A DNA stretch of 64,000 nt from CAVOGJ01 sp963700865 (GTDB lineage: Bacteria > Planctomycetota > Planctomycetia > Pirellulales > Pirellulaceae): assembly GCA_963700865.1 (NCBI GenBank), contig CAVOZC010000018.1, positions 1,426,001-1,490,000 of the forward strand, given 5' to 3'. How positions within the stretch are numbered: the stretch's first letter is position 1; each line of letters begins with the position of its first letter. Both the position numbers and the translations under genes were made by a program. This document shows positions 63,749 through 64,000 of the stretch, in pieces. Below the pieces are notes generated by a model, which did no database searches, was not told the origin of the DNA, and worked only from the letters and a program-made list of their open reading frames with translations.

Positions 63749-64000
63749 TCAAGACGATTCGGAACAGACGGAGCGTCGTGATGACCGCCGCCGAAGACTG
63801 GCAGTTTCCAGGGCTCCGCGGGCATGAATCGCTTGCCAATAGAGTTTTCGCACGTCGCTGCCGAGCGCATCCCATTGGAATTGCTCGGCTCGCGTTCGCG
63901 CGGCGTCTGAAAGACTGGCGAGCCGACGTCGGTCGTTTGCCAGGTTCATGATGCCATCGCGGATGGCGTCGATGGTGGCGTCGACCTCACCAAGTGGGAC
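63749..64000 (-). CDS. Glycosyltransferase C-terminus (partial, runs off the window end)
   Basis: The frame is open to the right edge and ends at 63749 (83 visible residues). The sequence VDATIDAIRDGIMNLANDRR, LASLSDAARTRAEQFQWDAL resembles the tail of a family 4 (group 1) glycosyltransferase, where a helical end follows the nucleotide-sugar domain. No catalytic region is visible, so the call is moderate. It lies upstream of the GT2 gene at 62998-63603 on the same strand. Confidence 0.6.
   Translation of the reverse strand, partial: VPLGEVDATIDAIRDGIMNLANDRRRLASLSDAARTRAEQFQWDALGSDVRKLYWQAIHARGALETASLRRRSSRRSVCSESS

Overview
The window looks like a chromosomal segment of a planctomycete, most probably of the Pirellulales type. 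The evidence is a set of lineage-typical families: a DUF1559 prepilin-like protein (18684-19736), a BBP7-type outer-membrane barrel (43907-45604), an SHD1-domain secreted protein (52883-54319), an EF-hand/carboxypeptidase-regulatory lipoprotein (18033-18652), a giant DUF4347/DUF11 surface protein, and a formylmethanofuran:H4MPT formyltransferase beside a bacterial FolD. Base composition is GC-rich throughout. No rRNA, tRNA, CRISPR array, phage or insertion sequence was recognised.

Layout. 1-2.7 kb: a partial hypothetical gene and SppA. 2.9-5.5 kb: a non-coding array of eight ~330-bp tandem units. 5.7-8.0 kb: feoAB ferrous iron uptake on the minus strand, with a good Fur-box match at the feoA start. 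8.1-12.7 kb: a heavy-metal RND pump and its His-rich adaptor (minus). 13.0-16.0 kb: cysD and a cysN-cysC fusion for sulfate activation; the matching sulfite reductase lies at 21.6-23.3 kb. Between them are an FHA-GAF-class III cyclase, an EF-hand lipoprotein, a DUF1559 protein, folD and pgpA. 24.4-43.9 kb: one giant repeat protein of about 6,500 residues, followed 5 bp later by a BBP7 barrel. 45.6-49.6 kb: a minus-strand operon of a dolichol-phosphate-mannose-synthase-like GT2, an unrecognised BshC-like protein and a GNAT/SCP2-like protein. 49.8-64 kb: mostly housekeeping genes (CFA-type methyltransferase, Nif3, RlmK-like, hemG, ftr, tmk, holB) with an SHD1 secreted protein, a ModAB-like ABC pair without its ATPase, and glycosyltransferases.

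The giant locus is the most unusual part. It has an N-terminal sorting-like motif and DUF4347, about 31 DUF11-like modules joined by acidic DxDxD linkers, a nearly identical 1,014-bp internal tandem repeat (3.66 copies), an SdrD-B-like domain and eight ~47-residue C-terminal repeats. With the adjacent barrel it could be a surface-display pair, but that is inference.

At least ten single-base frame disruptions fall in otherwise well-conserved genes (sppA, feoB, the RND adaptor, cysNC, the lipoprotein and five in the giant gene). This pattern fits residual sequencing or assembly indels better than real gene decay, so these genes are annotated as single loci with the break points given.
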